In this document: piece by piece, positions 1 through 7,779 of the stretch
Numbering within the stretch: position 1 is the stretch's first letter
Layout: each line of letters begins with the position of its first letter
Source: Candidatus Magasanikbacteria bacterium RIFOXYD12_FULL_33_17
GTDB lineage: Bacteria; Patescibacteriota; Patescibacteriia; Magasanikbacterales; UBA922
Length of the DNA: 9,810 nt
Direction: 5' to 3'
Assembly (NCBI GenBank): GCA_001783255.1
Contig: MFRB01000016.1
Coordinates: 1-9,810, forward strand
Position numbers and translations under genes: made by a program
Notes under the pieces: model-generated
Told to the model about the DNA's origin: nothing
The model's input: the letters and a program-made list of their open reading frames with translations, nothing else
The model's database searches: none

Positions 1-1576
1 CCAAGTCAGCTCCAGAATACCAAGTCGGTTGCTCCAAATAAATTCCTTCAAATTGCTTTGCCCATTCTTTTTCCAAACCAAAGACCATGGCATATGGTAA
101 AAACTTTTCAAAAGTTTGTGGATTTTTTTCTGGAGCATTGTGAAATTTTATTCTTTCCTTTTCGGCTACCTTAATATATTCTTTGAGACCAAGAATATAA
201 TTTTTAGCCTTTATACCTTTACGAGTTCTTTTTGACATTACAGTCGCAAACAAAATAATTATTACACCAGAAACACCAAAGCTCAAAATAGAAAACATTG
301 TAAGTACTGGAAAAGTAAGCATTCCCAAACCAACAAAAACCATACCAATAATATTATAATACAATCTCACTTTGTTTGGATTTTTTACAAAGTACGCGTT
401 CTCAGAAACAAAATTATACATTTCTTTCGTAGCTTTTTTGAAATCTGCGAATAATTCATACTTTAAATCTGACAATTTGACACTATTACCTTTTTTGAAA
501 AAAGCATTAAACAAAGTTTTCTGATAATCTTTCAAATTATCATCAGCCTCTTTCAATTTATCCAATTGATAATCAACACTTTTTATCAAAAATTTTTTAC
601 TTTCCAGACGATTAATCTTGAAATAACCAGCTATAGCCAAATATATAATTTCAGAACTAACATCTTGTTTATCGACTCTCTCATCCAAAATAGTGCCTAC
701 CACTCCCGGTGGCAAATTTTCTGGAGAATCATACTGAGCAATGATAGGATCGTGTAAATTTTCATCACGACCTTTGAAATACCAAAGCAAAATCATCACA
801 ATCAAAACAAAAATTGGCAAACCACCAAAAACCACAATAAGTAATATTATACTTAGCCACAAAGGTATCGTTGGCAATGGTTCTTCTACTTTAATATTTA
901 CAATATTTTTTGCAAATCCTAATACTACAGACATACCTTGATTTGCCAAAAGATCTTTGGTATGAAAAACAGCACCAGAAATATCTTCGGTACTATTAGC
1001 GACAAATTTGAAATCAAAAGAAGTGCAAGTATCTTTACTTCCATAATCACCCGCATAGCAAGTGACTTGACTATCCATAATTGGTGAAGAAGTTGGCAAC
1101 TCTATTATAGTCTCTACATTTTCAATTGGTACATTCCAACCATTACCTGTCACATTCCAATACAATTCATCATTATTTTCAAAAGAATTGAGAGCTCTTT
1201 CCACATCATAATTTATGATATAAGTTTTTCGTCCACTTACCAAAATGTCAGCGTCACCTATTCTAATATTTTTTATTCCACGAATATCACTTACTACGAA
1301 ATTGACCTTATTATTATTTTCATCAGTCACACTGACATTATCAATATTTATAATATAAGTCTTATCATTGATATTATATTTATAAACAATATCACGATAA
1401 ATACCATGTTTTTCTAGATTTTCAAAATCATAGTCTATTTTTTCTTCTACATGAAAAGAAGCATCTGAATTTATTTTTATATTACTAACAAAATTATTTA
1501 TTTTTTCTTCAGCGTGAACTGGCAAGGCAAATAAAAAAACAGATATTGCTACTGCCAAAAAAAGTTTTTTAAACAT
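1..1576 (-). CDS. DUF2207 family exported membrane protein (3' end outside window)
   Basis: 525 codons are visible from an ATG at 1576; the C-terminus lies beyond the left edge. Residues 1-22 form a signal peptide (Lys3-Lys4, a hydrophobic core, then PVHA before Glu23). Residues 23-230 are a polar, beta-rich domain expected outside the membrane. A hydrophobic stretch follows at about 235-266, then a cytoplasmic part beginning with QYDSPENLPPGVVGTILDE (281-299) and SSEIIYLAIAGYFKI (307-321). Two more membrane segments lie near 407-447. EYIKVAEKERI and FEKFLPYAMVFGLEKEWAKQF (489-509) are hallmarks of the DUF2207/YciQ-like family. The biochemical role of the family is unknown. There is no Shine-Dalgarno motif before the ATG, but the signal peptide fixes the start well. 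The gene is separated from mreB by 150 bases containing an inverted repeat, so it is probably a separate transcription unit. The family's usual low-complexity tail, if present, would be off the window. Confidence 0.88.
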   Translation of the reverse strand, partial: MFKKLFLAVAISVFLFALPVHAEEKINNFVSNIKINSDASFHVEEKIDYDFENLEKHGIYRDIVYKYNINDKTYIINIDNVSVTDENNNKVNFVVSDIRGIKNIRIGDADILVSGRKTYIINYDVERALNSFENNDELYWNVTGNGWNVPIENVETIIELPTSSPIMDSQVTCYAGDYGSKDTCTSFDFKFVANSTEDISGAVFHTKDLLANQGMSVVLGFAKNIVNIKVEEPLPTIPLWLSIILLIVVFGGLPIFVLIVMILLWYFKGRDENLHDPIIAQYDSPENLPPGVVGTILDERVDKQDVSSEIIYLAIAGYFKINRLESKKFLIKSVDYQLDKLKEADDNLKDYQKTLFNAFFKKGNSVKLSDLKYELFADFKKATKEMYNFVSENAYFVKNPNKVRLYYNIIGMVFVGLGMLTFPVLTMFSILSFGVSGVIIILFATVMSKRTRKGIKAKNYILGLKEYIKVAEKERIKFHNAPEKNPQTFEKFLPYAMVFGLEKEWAKQFEGIYLEQPTWYSGADL

Positions 1577-1584
1577 AGGACAAA

Positions 1585-1671
1585 AAATTTCAAATTAAAC
1601 TCAAATGAATAAATGACAAAGATTTAATATTTAAAATTTGAATTTGATTTGACATTTGAGCTTTGAAATTT
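1585..1671. repeat. Imperfect inverted repeat in the DUF2207 leader
   Basis: The arm at 1585-1607 (AAATTTCAAA, five bases, then CTCAAATG) is matched in inverted orientation by 1653-1671 (CATTTGAG, one base, TTTGAAATTT). Ten plus eight bases pair exactly around a five-versus-one-base difference. The 45 bases between the arms are very AT-rich. The element lies just upstream of the DUF2207 start, so it would be in that gene's leader if transcription begins farther upstream. It is either a degenerate intergenic repeat or a leader hairpin; the low complexity of AAATTT tracts limits confidence. Confidence 0.5.
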
Positions 1672-1709
1672 GTAATTACCCAACTATAAATGAATGAATA
1701 ATTTTTTAT

Positions 1710-1738
1710 AAAAAAACCAACAACAATTATCTAGTTGT
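1710..1738 (-). terminator. Weak intrinsic terminator candidate after mreB
   Basis: On the minus strand ACAAC (1738-1734) can pair with GTTGT (1724-1720) across a nine-base loop that includes the mreB stop codon, and seven consecutive T follow three bases later (1716-1710). The position and T-tract suit a terminator, but the stem is only five base pairs, so this is tentative. Confidence 0.3.
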
Positions 1739-2728
1739 CAGGATAGAACGTTTATAATTATCTAAATTTTCTAGCGCAATACCAGTACCCTTGGCTACAC
1801 AAAGCAAAGGCTCTTCTGCTACATAGGCAGCCACACCAATAGCTTGGGCAATCAACTCATCTAGATTACGAAGCTGACTTGAGCCTCCAGACATTATCAT
1901 ACCTTTGTCCATGACGTCAGCTGAAAGTTCTGGTGGAGTTTTGTGAAGTACTTCTTTGATAGCTTCAATAAGACCTTCCAAATCATGCTGTAAGGCCTCT
2001 GTAGTGTCATCTGAGGTCACTACAATAGTACGAGGAAGACCTGTGACCATATCACGTCCTTTTACTTCCATAGTCAAGGGACTGTCCATATACATAGCTG
2101 AACCAATTTCAATTTTTACTTTTTCAGCACTACTATCACCTATCGCTAATCCATATTTACGACGAATAAACTCAGCAATAGATTGATCAAAACGGTTACC
2201 ACCAATACGCACAGAACCCACAGAGACAATACCACCAAGAGAAATAACTGCAATCTCAGCTGTGCCACCACCAATATCAATAATCATATGTCCAGAAGCT
2301 GAACCAATCGGAATATCAGCACCAATCGCAGCTACCACAGGCTCTTTGATAATATAAGCAGCTTTAGCTCCAGCTGCCATAGCTGCATCCACTACAGCAC
2401 GTCTTTCAGTAGAAGTAATTCCAGCAGGAACAGCTACCATTACTTCAGGACGAAAAATACGCATACCACCAATAGCTTTGTTGATAAAATATCTAAGCAT
2501 AGCTTCAGTCGTACGATAACTAGCAATCACGCCATCTTTGAGAGGTCGCTCAGCAATAATAGAATCAGGTGTACGCCCAATCATTTCCTTAGCTTCAGCA
2601 CCGACAGCCAAAACTTTGCGGTCATCTTTAGAAATAGCCACCACCGAAGGTTCATTCACAACAATACCTAATTTAGGTACATAGACGAGTACATTTGTTG
2701 TTCCAAGATCAATGCCGACTTTTTTCAT
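1727..2728 (-). CDS. mreB: Rod-shape-determining actin homologue MreB
   Basis: A 333-aa protein of normal MreB length. MreB polymerises on ATP into membrane-associated filaments on the inner face of the cytoplasmic membrane and positions the wall-elongation machinery. Visible actin-fold motifs are phosphate loop 1 GIDLGTTN (5-12), the MreB-typical GIVVNEPSVVAI (21-32), RPLKDGVIA (61-69), STERRAVVDAAMAAGA (106-121), KEPVVAAIG (128-136, with Glu129 at the usual catalytic Glu position), phosphate loop 2 DIGGGTAE (151-158), SVRIGGNRFD (172-181) and the adenosine loop GMIMSGGSSQLRNLD (276-290). The last reads SGGSSQL where model MreBs have TGGGALL, a mild divergence. There is no N-terminal amphipathic extension before the first strand. 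No mreC or mreD is adjacent. By eye the coding sequence is richer in GC than its neighbours, as expected for a strongly conserved gene. The ATG at 2728 is the natural family start; no Shine-Dalgarno motif precedes it. It could be one of several MreB paralogues. Confidence 0.95.
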   Translation of the reverse strand: MKKVGIDLGTTNVLVYVPKLGIVVNEPSVVAISKDDRKVLAVGAEAKEMIGRTPDSIIAERPLKDGVIASYRTTEAMLRYFINKAIGGMRIFRPEVMVAVPAGITSTERRAVVDAAMAAGAKAAYIIKEPVVAAIGADIPIGSASGHMIIDIGGGTAEIAVISLGGIVSVGSVRIGGNRFDQSIAEFIRRKYGLAIGDSSAEKVKIEIGSAMYMDSPLTMEVKGRDMVTGLPRTIVVTSDDTTEALQHDLEGLIEAIKEVLHKTPPELSADVMDKGMIMSGGSSQLRNLDELIAQAIGVAAYVAEEPLLCVAKGTGIALENLDNYKRSILTTR

Positions 2729-2759
2729 AGTATATCTAATTTATCAAAATATTTTTGGC

Positions 2760-2836
2760 GGATACGAAATACGAAAATTACGAATATACGAACATAGAAA
2801 AATTTCGTAATTTCGTACCTTTCGTATTTCGTATCC
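2760..2836. repeat. 77-base palindromic repeat made of TACGAAA units
   Basis: The terminal arms GGATACGAAATACGAAA (2760-2776) and TTTCGTATTTCGTATCC (2820-2836) are perfect 17-base inverted repeats. Inside them the same units recur: ATTACGAA (2777-2784) is inverted at 2804-2811, and TACGAA (2787-2792) at 2812-2817. Almost the whole element can therefore fold into a long hairpin. It fills most of the 117-base gap between DUF4012, which ends nine bases away, and mreB. It has no T-tract on the minus strand, so it is not a classic terminator, though it could protect the 3' end of the operon mRNA or weaken read-through. It resembles short non-coding palindromic repeats or MITE-like elements; whether other copies exist cannot be seen here. 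Confidence 0.8.
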
Positions 2837-2845
2837 TATTACAAA

Positions 2846-4315
2846 TCAAAACTTTATTTCAAAATTCAAATCTTCAATCAGAGCAGTCTCAAAATCATAA
2901 TTTCTGTCACCCCACTTAAGTTCTTCCTCAGCAGGTATAGCTGAGACTATATTAGTCTTATCAAATTCTAGATGTATAGTCAAATCAGTATTATTAGAAC
3001 CTATTTGTTTTTGTATTGATAAATTATAACTTTTATTTTTCACATTATCAATAATACTGTCTGGCAAACTATATTCAAAACTAATAGTTTTTTTATTACC
3101 AGGTTCAATAGAAAAATAAACACCAAACCATTTCTTACCATTTTCTATACCAGTATCTACACCAAAAGTATTATCCTTAGCATCTCTTATCCAAGTCTTG
3201 TCCCCTACTTTGGCAGATATTAACTCTGAACCAGTAGGTACATAAACCCTAGTATAACTAAGATAATTTGTGGTACGCCAATCAAAACTACCACTGTGTG
3301 TATAAGTTGTACTAGCAATAGCTTTATACTTATTTTTATCAAAAACCAAAGTATAATTCAAATCACGTTTGATTACTCTATCAGTCTTAAGAGCCGCCAA
3401 ATTAGCGTCTACCCACATTAGATAATCACCGGATGTCTCAGCCATTTGTCCTGACCAATTGTTTTCTTTTAGTATTTTAGCCAAATCAGATGTCAAAGAG
3501 TAGATTACTATATTTTTTTCCTTTAGTAAAGTATCTACTAACGCTTTATACTTATCTAAATTCGAAAACAAATCATTTTTGAGATGATCCATCAAGGATA
3601 TAAAGAAGACTTCCATAATATCTTTTCTCTCAGTAAAAGCAATATCTCTGTTTTGATAACCATATTCTACTTCATATTCCAATTTTTCTATCACATTATC
3701 CGAAGTAAAATTAATACCATCAATAGTGAAAGGTCCCGTTATCTTCATCAACCCTTCCAATACATCTGTAGTAATACCAATCACTCCTGAAATTTCATTG
3801 GCTCCAAGATTATTACCATTTTTATAAAATTCCAAAGTCTTTTCAGAACTAATAACAAAATCAGGTGACCAATTACTATCACGAAAATACCATTTATCCA
3901 CATTTAGTTTATCCAAAATAATTTGTGGTGCACCAGAACCAGAAGAAGAAGTATTAATATTTTCAGTACCGCCCATTTGCAAAAGATTGGTCTGCCCTTG
4001 ATTCAATTGCAAAGTAGCATAAGAACCAATAAAACCACCACCAGGACGAAGTTCGGTGTTATTCAAAAATAAAAGTAAATAAGTTTTAGGTTCAGAAAAA
4101 CCAAGCAAGTCTGGTAAAAAATTTATAATTTCAGCATTGTCTTCACCTACTTGTTTAATAATTTGTTGTTTCACAAAATCTGATTGCAACAATTTGACAG
4201 GTGTAAAATTTTTTACAAAGCTATACGCATAAAAGCCCAGCCCAAAAACAACAACAAAAACTATAAACAAAAACCACGGCCATTTTTTTCTTTTGTGTTT
4301 GAATTCTAAATTCAT
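2846..4315 (-). CDS. DUF4012 membrane-anchored extracytoplasmic protein
   Basis: A 489-aa protein with a basic N-terminus (residues 6-11), a single membrane helix at about 13-35 and a large domain expected outside the membrane. There is no signal-peptidase site, so it should stay anchored. Family motifs are YLLLFLNNTELRPGGGFIGSY (79-99) with its typical NN-ELRP-GGFIGSY pattern, RDSNWSPDF (145-153), EISGVIGITTDVLEGLMKITGPF (174-196) and NYLSYTRVYVPTGSELISA (350-368) in the C-terminal beta-rich part. DUF4012 proteins occur in actinobacteria and candidate-phyla bacteria; I know of no proven activity. The gene starts five bases after the stop of the phosphohistidine-domain gene and is the last of the apparent four-gene operon. 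That placement suggests a role in handling or attaching the operon's envelope product, which is inference. No Shine-Dalgarno motif is visible, so translation may depend on coupling. Confidence 0.87.
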   Translation of the reverse strand: MNLEFKHKRKKWPWFLFIVFVVVFGLGFYAYSFVKNFTPVKLLQSDFVKQQIIKQVGEDNAEIINFLPDLLGFSEPKTYLLLFLNNTELRPGGGFIGSYATLQLNQGQTNLLQMGGTENINTSSSGSGAPQIILDKLNVDKWYFRDSNWSPDFVISSEKTLEFYKNGNNLGANEISGVIGITTDVLEGLMKITGPFTIDGINFTSDNVIEKLEYEVEYGYQNRDIAFTERKDIMEVFFISLMDHLKNDLFSNLDKYKALVDTLLKEKNIVIYSLTSDLAKILKENNWSGQMAETSGDYLMWVDANLAALKTDRVIKRDLNYTLVFDKNKYKAIASTTYTHSGSFDWRTTNYLSYTRVYVPTGSELISAKVGDKTWIRDAKDNTFGVDTGIENGKKWFGVYFSIEPGNKKTISFEYSLPDSIIDNVKNKSYNLSIQKQIGSNNTDLTIHLEFDKTNIVSAIPAEEELKWGDRNYDFETALIEDLNFEIKF

Positions 4316-4320
4316 AAAAA

Positions 4321-5442
4321 TTAATTGTTATTTTTTTCTAAAATTTTTATTACACCTTCGTTAGCATTTACTTCTACCAAGTCACCATCCTGCAATTTAT
4401 CAAGCACACCTTTGACACCAACCAAACAAGTCACTCCCATTTCACGACTGACGATGGCGGCATGAGAAAGGATACCACCTTCCTCGGTAATAACGGCTCC
4501 AGCTTTTTTCATAAGAGGCACATAATCTGGACTGGTCATAAGACAAAGCAAAATATCACCATCGTTGAATTCTCCAGTACTAATTTTATCAGGATGAATA
4601 ATTCTGACAATACCTTGTGCTACACCAGGGCTACCTACTTTGCCAGACAAAGTATCGTTTTCAACATTTTCAGTGATAGGACTCCAAACATCATCATACA
4701 TTTTTCCAAGAACTCTATTCCAATCTATAAACCAAGTACCAAAGTCACTAGATTTCACACTTTCAAAATAACCAGGCAAATATTCACCACCTACAAACTC
4801 AACAGCAAATTTTTCTGAAATTGCTTGTCTCAAATTTTCATCTGTCACCCTTATATAAGAAAGCAACTCACGTACATGTTCTTCTGCATTTTCATCCTGT
4901 GTTGAAGTCTTCAAAATGTTAGTTGCAAAATCATAAGTAAAATTTACAATATCAAAATTTTCATGAAAACCTTGGGTCAAAATATTGTGACTATCAGCGA
5001 CCATTTCTCCGATGACACCATGTTTATTGACGACAAAAATGCTCGACCAAATATGATCATTTGGATGTGGCACAAAATCTGCTTGATAATTACCGGCTTC
5101 AATATTTTGTTCTGGTAGCCAAGAATGGACAGCATCAGCAATAGTCATACCTCGCATACGCAATTTTGGTAATTCTGGCAAAATAGGAATTAGACGCAAA
5201 GCACAATATTCATTTCCACGTTCTGCCAAAAATTTTTCAAATTCTTCACTTCTATTTACTACACCACTAGCTGAAAAACTAGTAGGTTTGTCAAAAGGAA
5301 AAGTAATAAACTTCGAAAGTTCATCCATTCTTTCTCTTTTCCAATTATCTTCTTCACGAAAATTTTCAGTTTCTTTATGATTGACATTGGCAAACCACTC
5401 AGACAGAGAAATTTGTTTTTGGTACAAACTTGGAAGATCCAT
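4321..5442 (-). CDS. PEP-utilising-enzyme phosphohistidine (swivel) domain protein without recognisable ATP-grasp
   Basis: A 373-aa protein. Residues about 265-368 are a PEP-utilising-enzyme mobile domain (PF00391 type): SGKVGSPGVAQGIVRII (266-282), then TEEGGILSHAAIVSREMG (319-336), with His327 at the position phosphorylated in PEP synthase, pyruvate phosphate dikinase and rifampicin phosphotransferase. Residues 1-260 are not recognised. They lack the GGKGASLGEM and RSSATSED motifs of the family's ATP-grasp, and there is no PEP/pyruvate barrel. RGMTIADAVHSWLP (97-110), VVNKHGVIGEMVADSHNILTQ (137-157) and TWFIDWNRVLGKMYDDVW (236-253) stand out; they could be a degenerate ATP-grasp lobe or a substrate-binding domain, but I cannot decide. 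The C-terminus is clearly paralogous to that of the preceding gene, including the DGDLVEV and ILEK endings. It lies 17 bases after that gene and five before DUF4012. The likely role is accepting and passing on a phosphoryl group, perhaps charged by the neighbouring ATP-grasp protein; that is inference. Confidence 0.75.
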   Translation of the reverse strand: MDLPSLYQKQISLSEWFANVNHKETENFREEDNWKRERMDELSKFITFPFDKPTSFSASGVVNRSEEFEKFLAERGNEYCALRLIPILPELPKLRMRGMTIADAVHSWLPEQNIEAGNYQADFVPHPNDHIWSSIFVVNKHGVIGEMVADSHNILTQGFHENFDIVNFTYDFATNILKTSTQDENAEEHVRELLSYIRVTDENLRQAISEKFAVEFVGGEYLPGYFESVKSSDFGTWFIDWNRVLGKMYDDVWSPITENVENDTLSGKVGSPGVAQGIVRIIHPDKISTGEFNDGDILLCLMTSPDYVPLMKKAGAVITEEGGILSHAAIVSREMGVTCLVGVKGVLDKLQDGDLVEVNANEGVIKILEKNNN

Positions 5443-5459
5443 AATATAAAATTAATTAT

Positions 5460-7778
5460 TTATTGTTTTTTTTCTAAAATTCTTACTACACCATTATCAG
5501 CATCTACTTCAACAAGATCGCCGTCTTTTAAAATTTTGGTGGCATTTTTAGTTCCAACTATACACGGTTTTCCAAGTTCTCTTGCTACTATAGCCGCATG
5601 AGATGTAAGTCCACCAAAATCAGTCACAATAGCAGATGATTTGTTCATAGCAAATATAATATCTGGTGTTGTTTGATGAGAAACAAGAACCATCTCATCT
5701 TTAAACCCTTCCATCTGATTTTGATGATTTACTACTTTCACAATTCCAACAACTTTTCCAGAACGAGCGCACAAACCCTTTACACTTTCATTAATAACAT
5801 TTTCTGTTTTTAACAATTTATTTAAACAAATTTTAATTTGTTTAGTTGTGAGTATTTTTTCTTCACCATCAAAATAAAAACCAATATTCAATTTTCTATC
5901 TACAGCTATTTTTTTACTAATATTATTAGAAGCTATTTCATTTATAGTATGTTCTACTATTTCTTCATAATTCAACCCCTTAATCCTTGCTATAGAATCT
6001 AGTTTATCTTTTAATTGATAAGTTGTATAACCACTTGTTTCAGCTGCCTTAAATCTTACAAAACCAATCAAATCTAAAAGCCATATCAAATATTTTGTTT
6101 CATCTGTATATTTTTCTGTAAAATTATTTTCATTATTAACTTTACCCTGTCCCATTTTTTCAATCAAATTGTCTATTGTAAATTTGTTGACAACGAAGTG
6201 ATGGGTATTTATCCATTCATATTTTTTTAGATGCTCTTTTACCATTGGTATAAATTTTTGTGGTATATCTGTAGATTTTATAAATTTTCTACCAATATTT
6301 TTTTCTATTTTAGTTTTTATTTCATACATTTCATCAATTTGTTGAAGCGTCATAGGTTTATTATCTAAGAAACCCTTTGTCAAATTAAAAGCTTTTGGAT
6401 CACTTTCTTGAACATACTTTTCTATACCTTTAGCTATATTGTTCAATGGCATCCATACTCCAGTAAGTCTTTTATAACTTTCCAAAAAATCAACCACATT
6501 TTTTATATTCTTACTTTTCTCAGTTATTTCGGCTATCGCTTTTTCTACTAGATCATAAATATTCTTAAAGAATAATTTATTTTTATTTTTAGCAGCTTCA
6601 TACGATTCATCCACAAAAATTTCTGAATCATGTTCAGAAAGAAAAAAATCACCATTAAGATAAAGTATTTTTTTATCTAATTTTTCCTTAAAAAATTCCT
6701 GAGCATACACACCATAATCAAGCCAAGTTTCAGCAGCCAAAGCAGGCTCAATCCATTTACCAAGATGAACCCATTTAGTATTTAAAATTTCTTCTGTTAC
6801 ATCTTTTGAAATTTTCTTCAATAAAGTCGTAATCGGTCTACTTTGCGTAATAAAAAATTCACCATTTTCAAAAGCCCATTCAATGTCACAAGGAAAACCA
6901 TAATGTTTTTCTATTTGAACAATGACTTTTGATAATTCAATAATTTCTTTTTCTGATAAAACTTGATCTTTTCCTCTATCACCCAAATCTTGCCACTCAT
7001 TACCACCATTTTCTTGGCGAAATAAAGCTCTGCCTTGTTCACTTACATTTACATCTATTATTAACAAATCTTTTTTATTTACCACATAGCTATCTGGTGT
7101 GACACTTCCAGAGACAATCGCTTCACCAAGACCAAAACCAGCTTCGATGATGAGCTGATTTTCATCTTGTGTGACAGGGTGAACAGAAAAGGCAATACCA
7201 CTTTTTTCACTATTGACCATCTTTTGAACAACGACAGCGACTAAAATATGATCTTCTGCGTTTGTCTGAGTTTTTCCGCGTTCCAAAAGCTCAAAACGAT
7301 AAAAGATAGCTCGTGGGGTAAAAAGTGAAGCCCAACATTTCTGCACATTTTCAAGCAAATTTTCTTCTTTAATATTCAAAAAAGTATCGAGTTGACCAGC
7401 CCAAGCAGCCGAGGCAGAATCTTCTGAAGTAGCCGAAGAACGCACAGCGACAAATTTGCTACCAAGTTTTTGATAATTTTCCAAAATTTCGCTAGCAATA
7501 TCACTTGGCATGTCTGCAGACAAAATAAGTGCTTGGATTTTTTCTGAAGCATTTTCTATAGTGTGCATTTCTGCTGTTTTTACTTTGCTTAAGATAGAAT
7601 CAATTTCTACATTCAAATCAGTCTCGGCCAAAAATCTTTCAAAAGCACAAGACAAAATTACAAATCCAGGTGGTACCGACATACCAACTTGCGTCATTTC
7701 ACCAAGAGAAGCACCTTTGCCACCAGCAATAGATACATCGCTTGAATTTAAATTTTGAAAATCTTTGATATAAATCAT
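5460..7778 (-). CDS. Dikinase-like phosphotransferase (ATP-grasp, middle domain, phosphohistidine domain), rifampicin-phosphotransferase architecture
   Basis: 772 aa from the ATG at 7778. Residues 1-318 are a PPDK_N-type ATP-grasp: GGKGASLGEMTQVG (19-32), AVRSSATSEDSASAAWAGQL (111-130), EAGFGLGEAIVSGSVTPDSY (212-231) and DIEWAF with FFITQSRPIT (298-317). Residues about 320-660 are a Lys/Asn-rich, mainly helical-looking middle domain. Residues about 665-768 are the swivel domain, with TDFGGLTSHAAIVAREL (719-735) and the phospho-acceptor His727. In this superfamily ATP donates its beta-phosphate to the histidine, giving AMP and phosphate, and the swivel domain carries the group to a substrate. 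PEP synthase has a C-terminal pyruvate-binding barrel after the swivel domain; here the protein ends there, so it is not a normal PEP synthase. The order ATP-grasp, middle, His matches rifampicin phosphotransferase, but the substrate is unknown. A longer start at 7805 would lie inside the glycosyltransferase gene; the shorter one begins directly with the family's N-terminus and has a GAAGAG motif upstream. Confidence 0.85.
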   Translation of the reverse strand: MIYIKDFQNLNSSDVSIAGGKGASLGEMTQVGMSVPPGFVILSCAFERFLAETDLNVEIDSILSKVKTAEMHTIENASEKIQALILSADMPSDIASEILENYQKLGSKFVAVRSSATSEDSASAAWAGQLDTFLNIKEENLLENVQKCWASLFTPRAIFYRFELLERGKTQTNAEDHILVAVVVQKMVNSEKSGIAFSVHPVTQDENQLIIEAGFGLGEAIVSGSVTPDSYVVNKKDLLIIDVNVSEQGRALFRQENGGNEWQDLGDRGKDQVLSEKEIIELSKVIVQIEKHYGFPCDIEWAFENGEFFITQSRPITTLLKKISKDVTEEILNTKWVHLGKWIEPALAAETWLDYGVYAQEFFKEKLDKKILYLNGDFFLSEHDSEIFVDESYEAAKNKNKLFFKNIYDLVEKAIAEITEKSKNIKNVVDFLESYKRLTGVWMPLNNIAKGIEKYVQESDPKAFNLTKGFLDNKPMTLQQIDEMYEIKTKIEKNIGRKFIKSTDIPQKFIPMVKEHLKKYEWINTHHFVVNKFTIDNLIEKMGQGKVNNENNFTEKYTDETKYLIWLLDLIGFVRFKAAETSGYTTYQLKDKLDSIARIKGLNYEEIVEHTINEIASNNISKKIAVDRKLNIGFYFDGEEKILTTKQIKICLNKLLKTENVINESVKGLCARSGKVVGIVKVVNHQNQMEGFKDEMVLVSHQTTPDIIFAMNKSSAIVTDFGGLTSHAAIVARELGKPCIVGTKNATKILKDGDLVEVDADNGVVRILEKKQ

Positions 7779-7779
7779 A

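Noticed and set aside
2760..2836. Intrinsic terminator of the operon
   Set aside because: The minus-strand stem is followed by GCCAAAAATATTTT rather than a T-tract, and the internal unit repetition fits a repeat element better.
5460..7778. A genuine phosphoenolpyruvate synthase (ppsA)
   Set aside because: The protein ends right after the phosphohistidine domain; the C-terminal PEP/pyruvate-binding barrel is missing and the domain order is that of rifampicin phosphotransferase.
4321..7778. The two phosphotransfer genes as halves of one frameshifted gene
   Set aside because: Each has its own complete phosphohistidine domain, start and stop; a broken single gene would not contain the swivel domain twice, and the second brings no PEP/pyruvate barrel.
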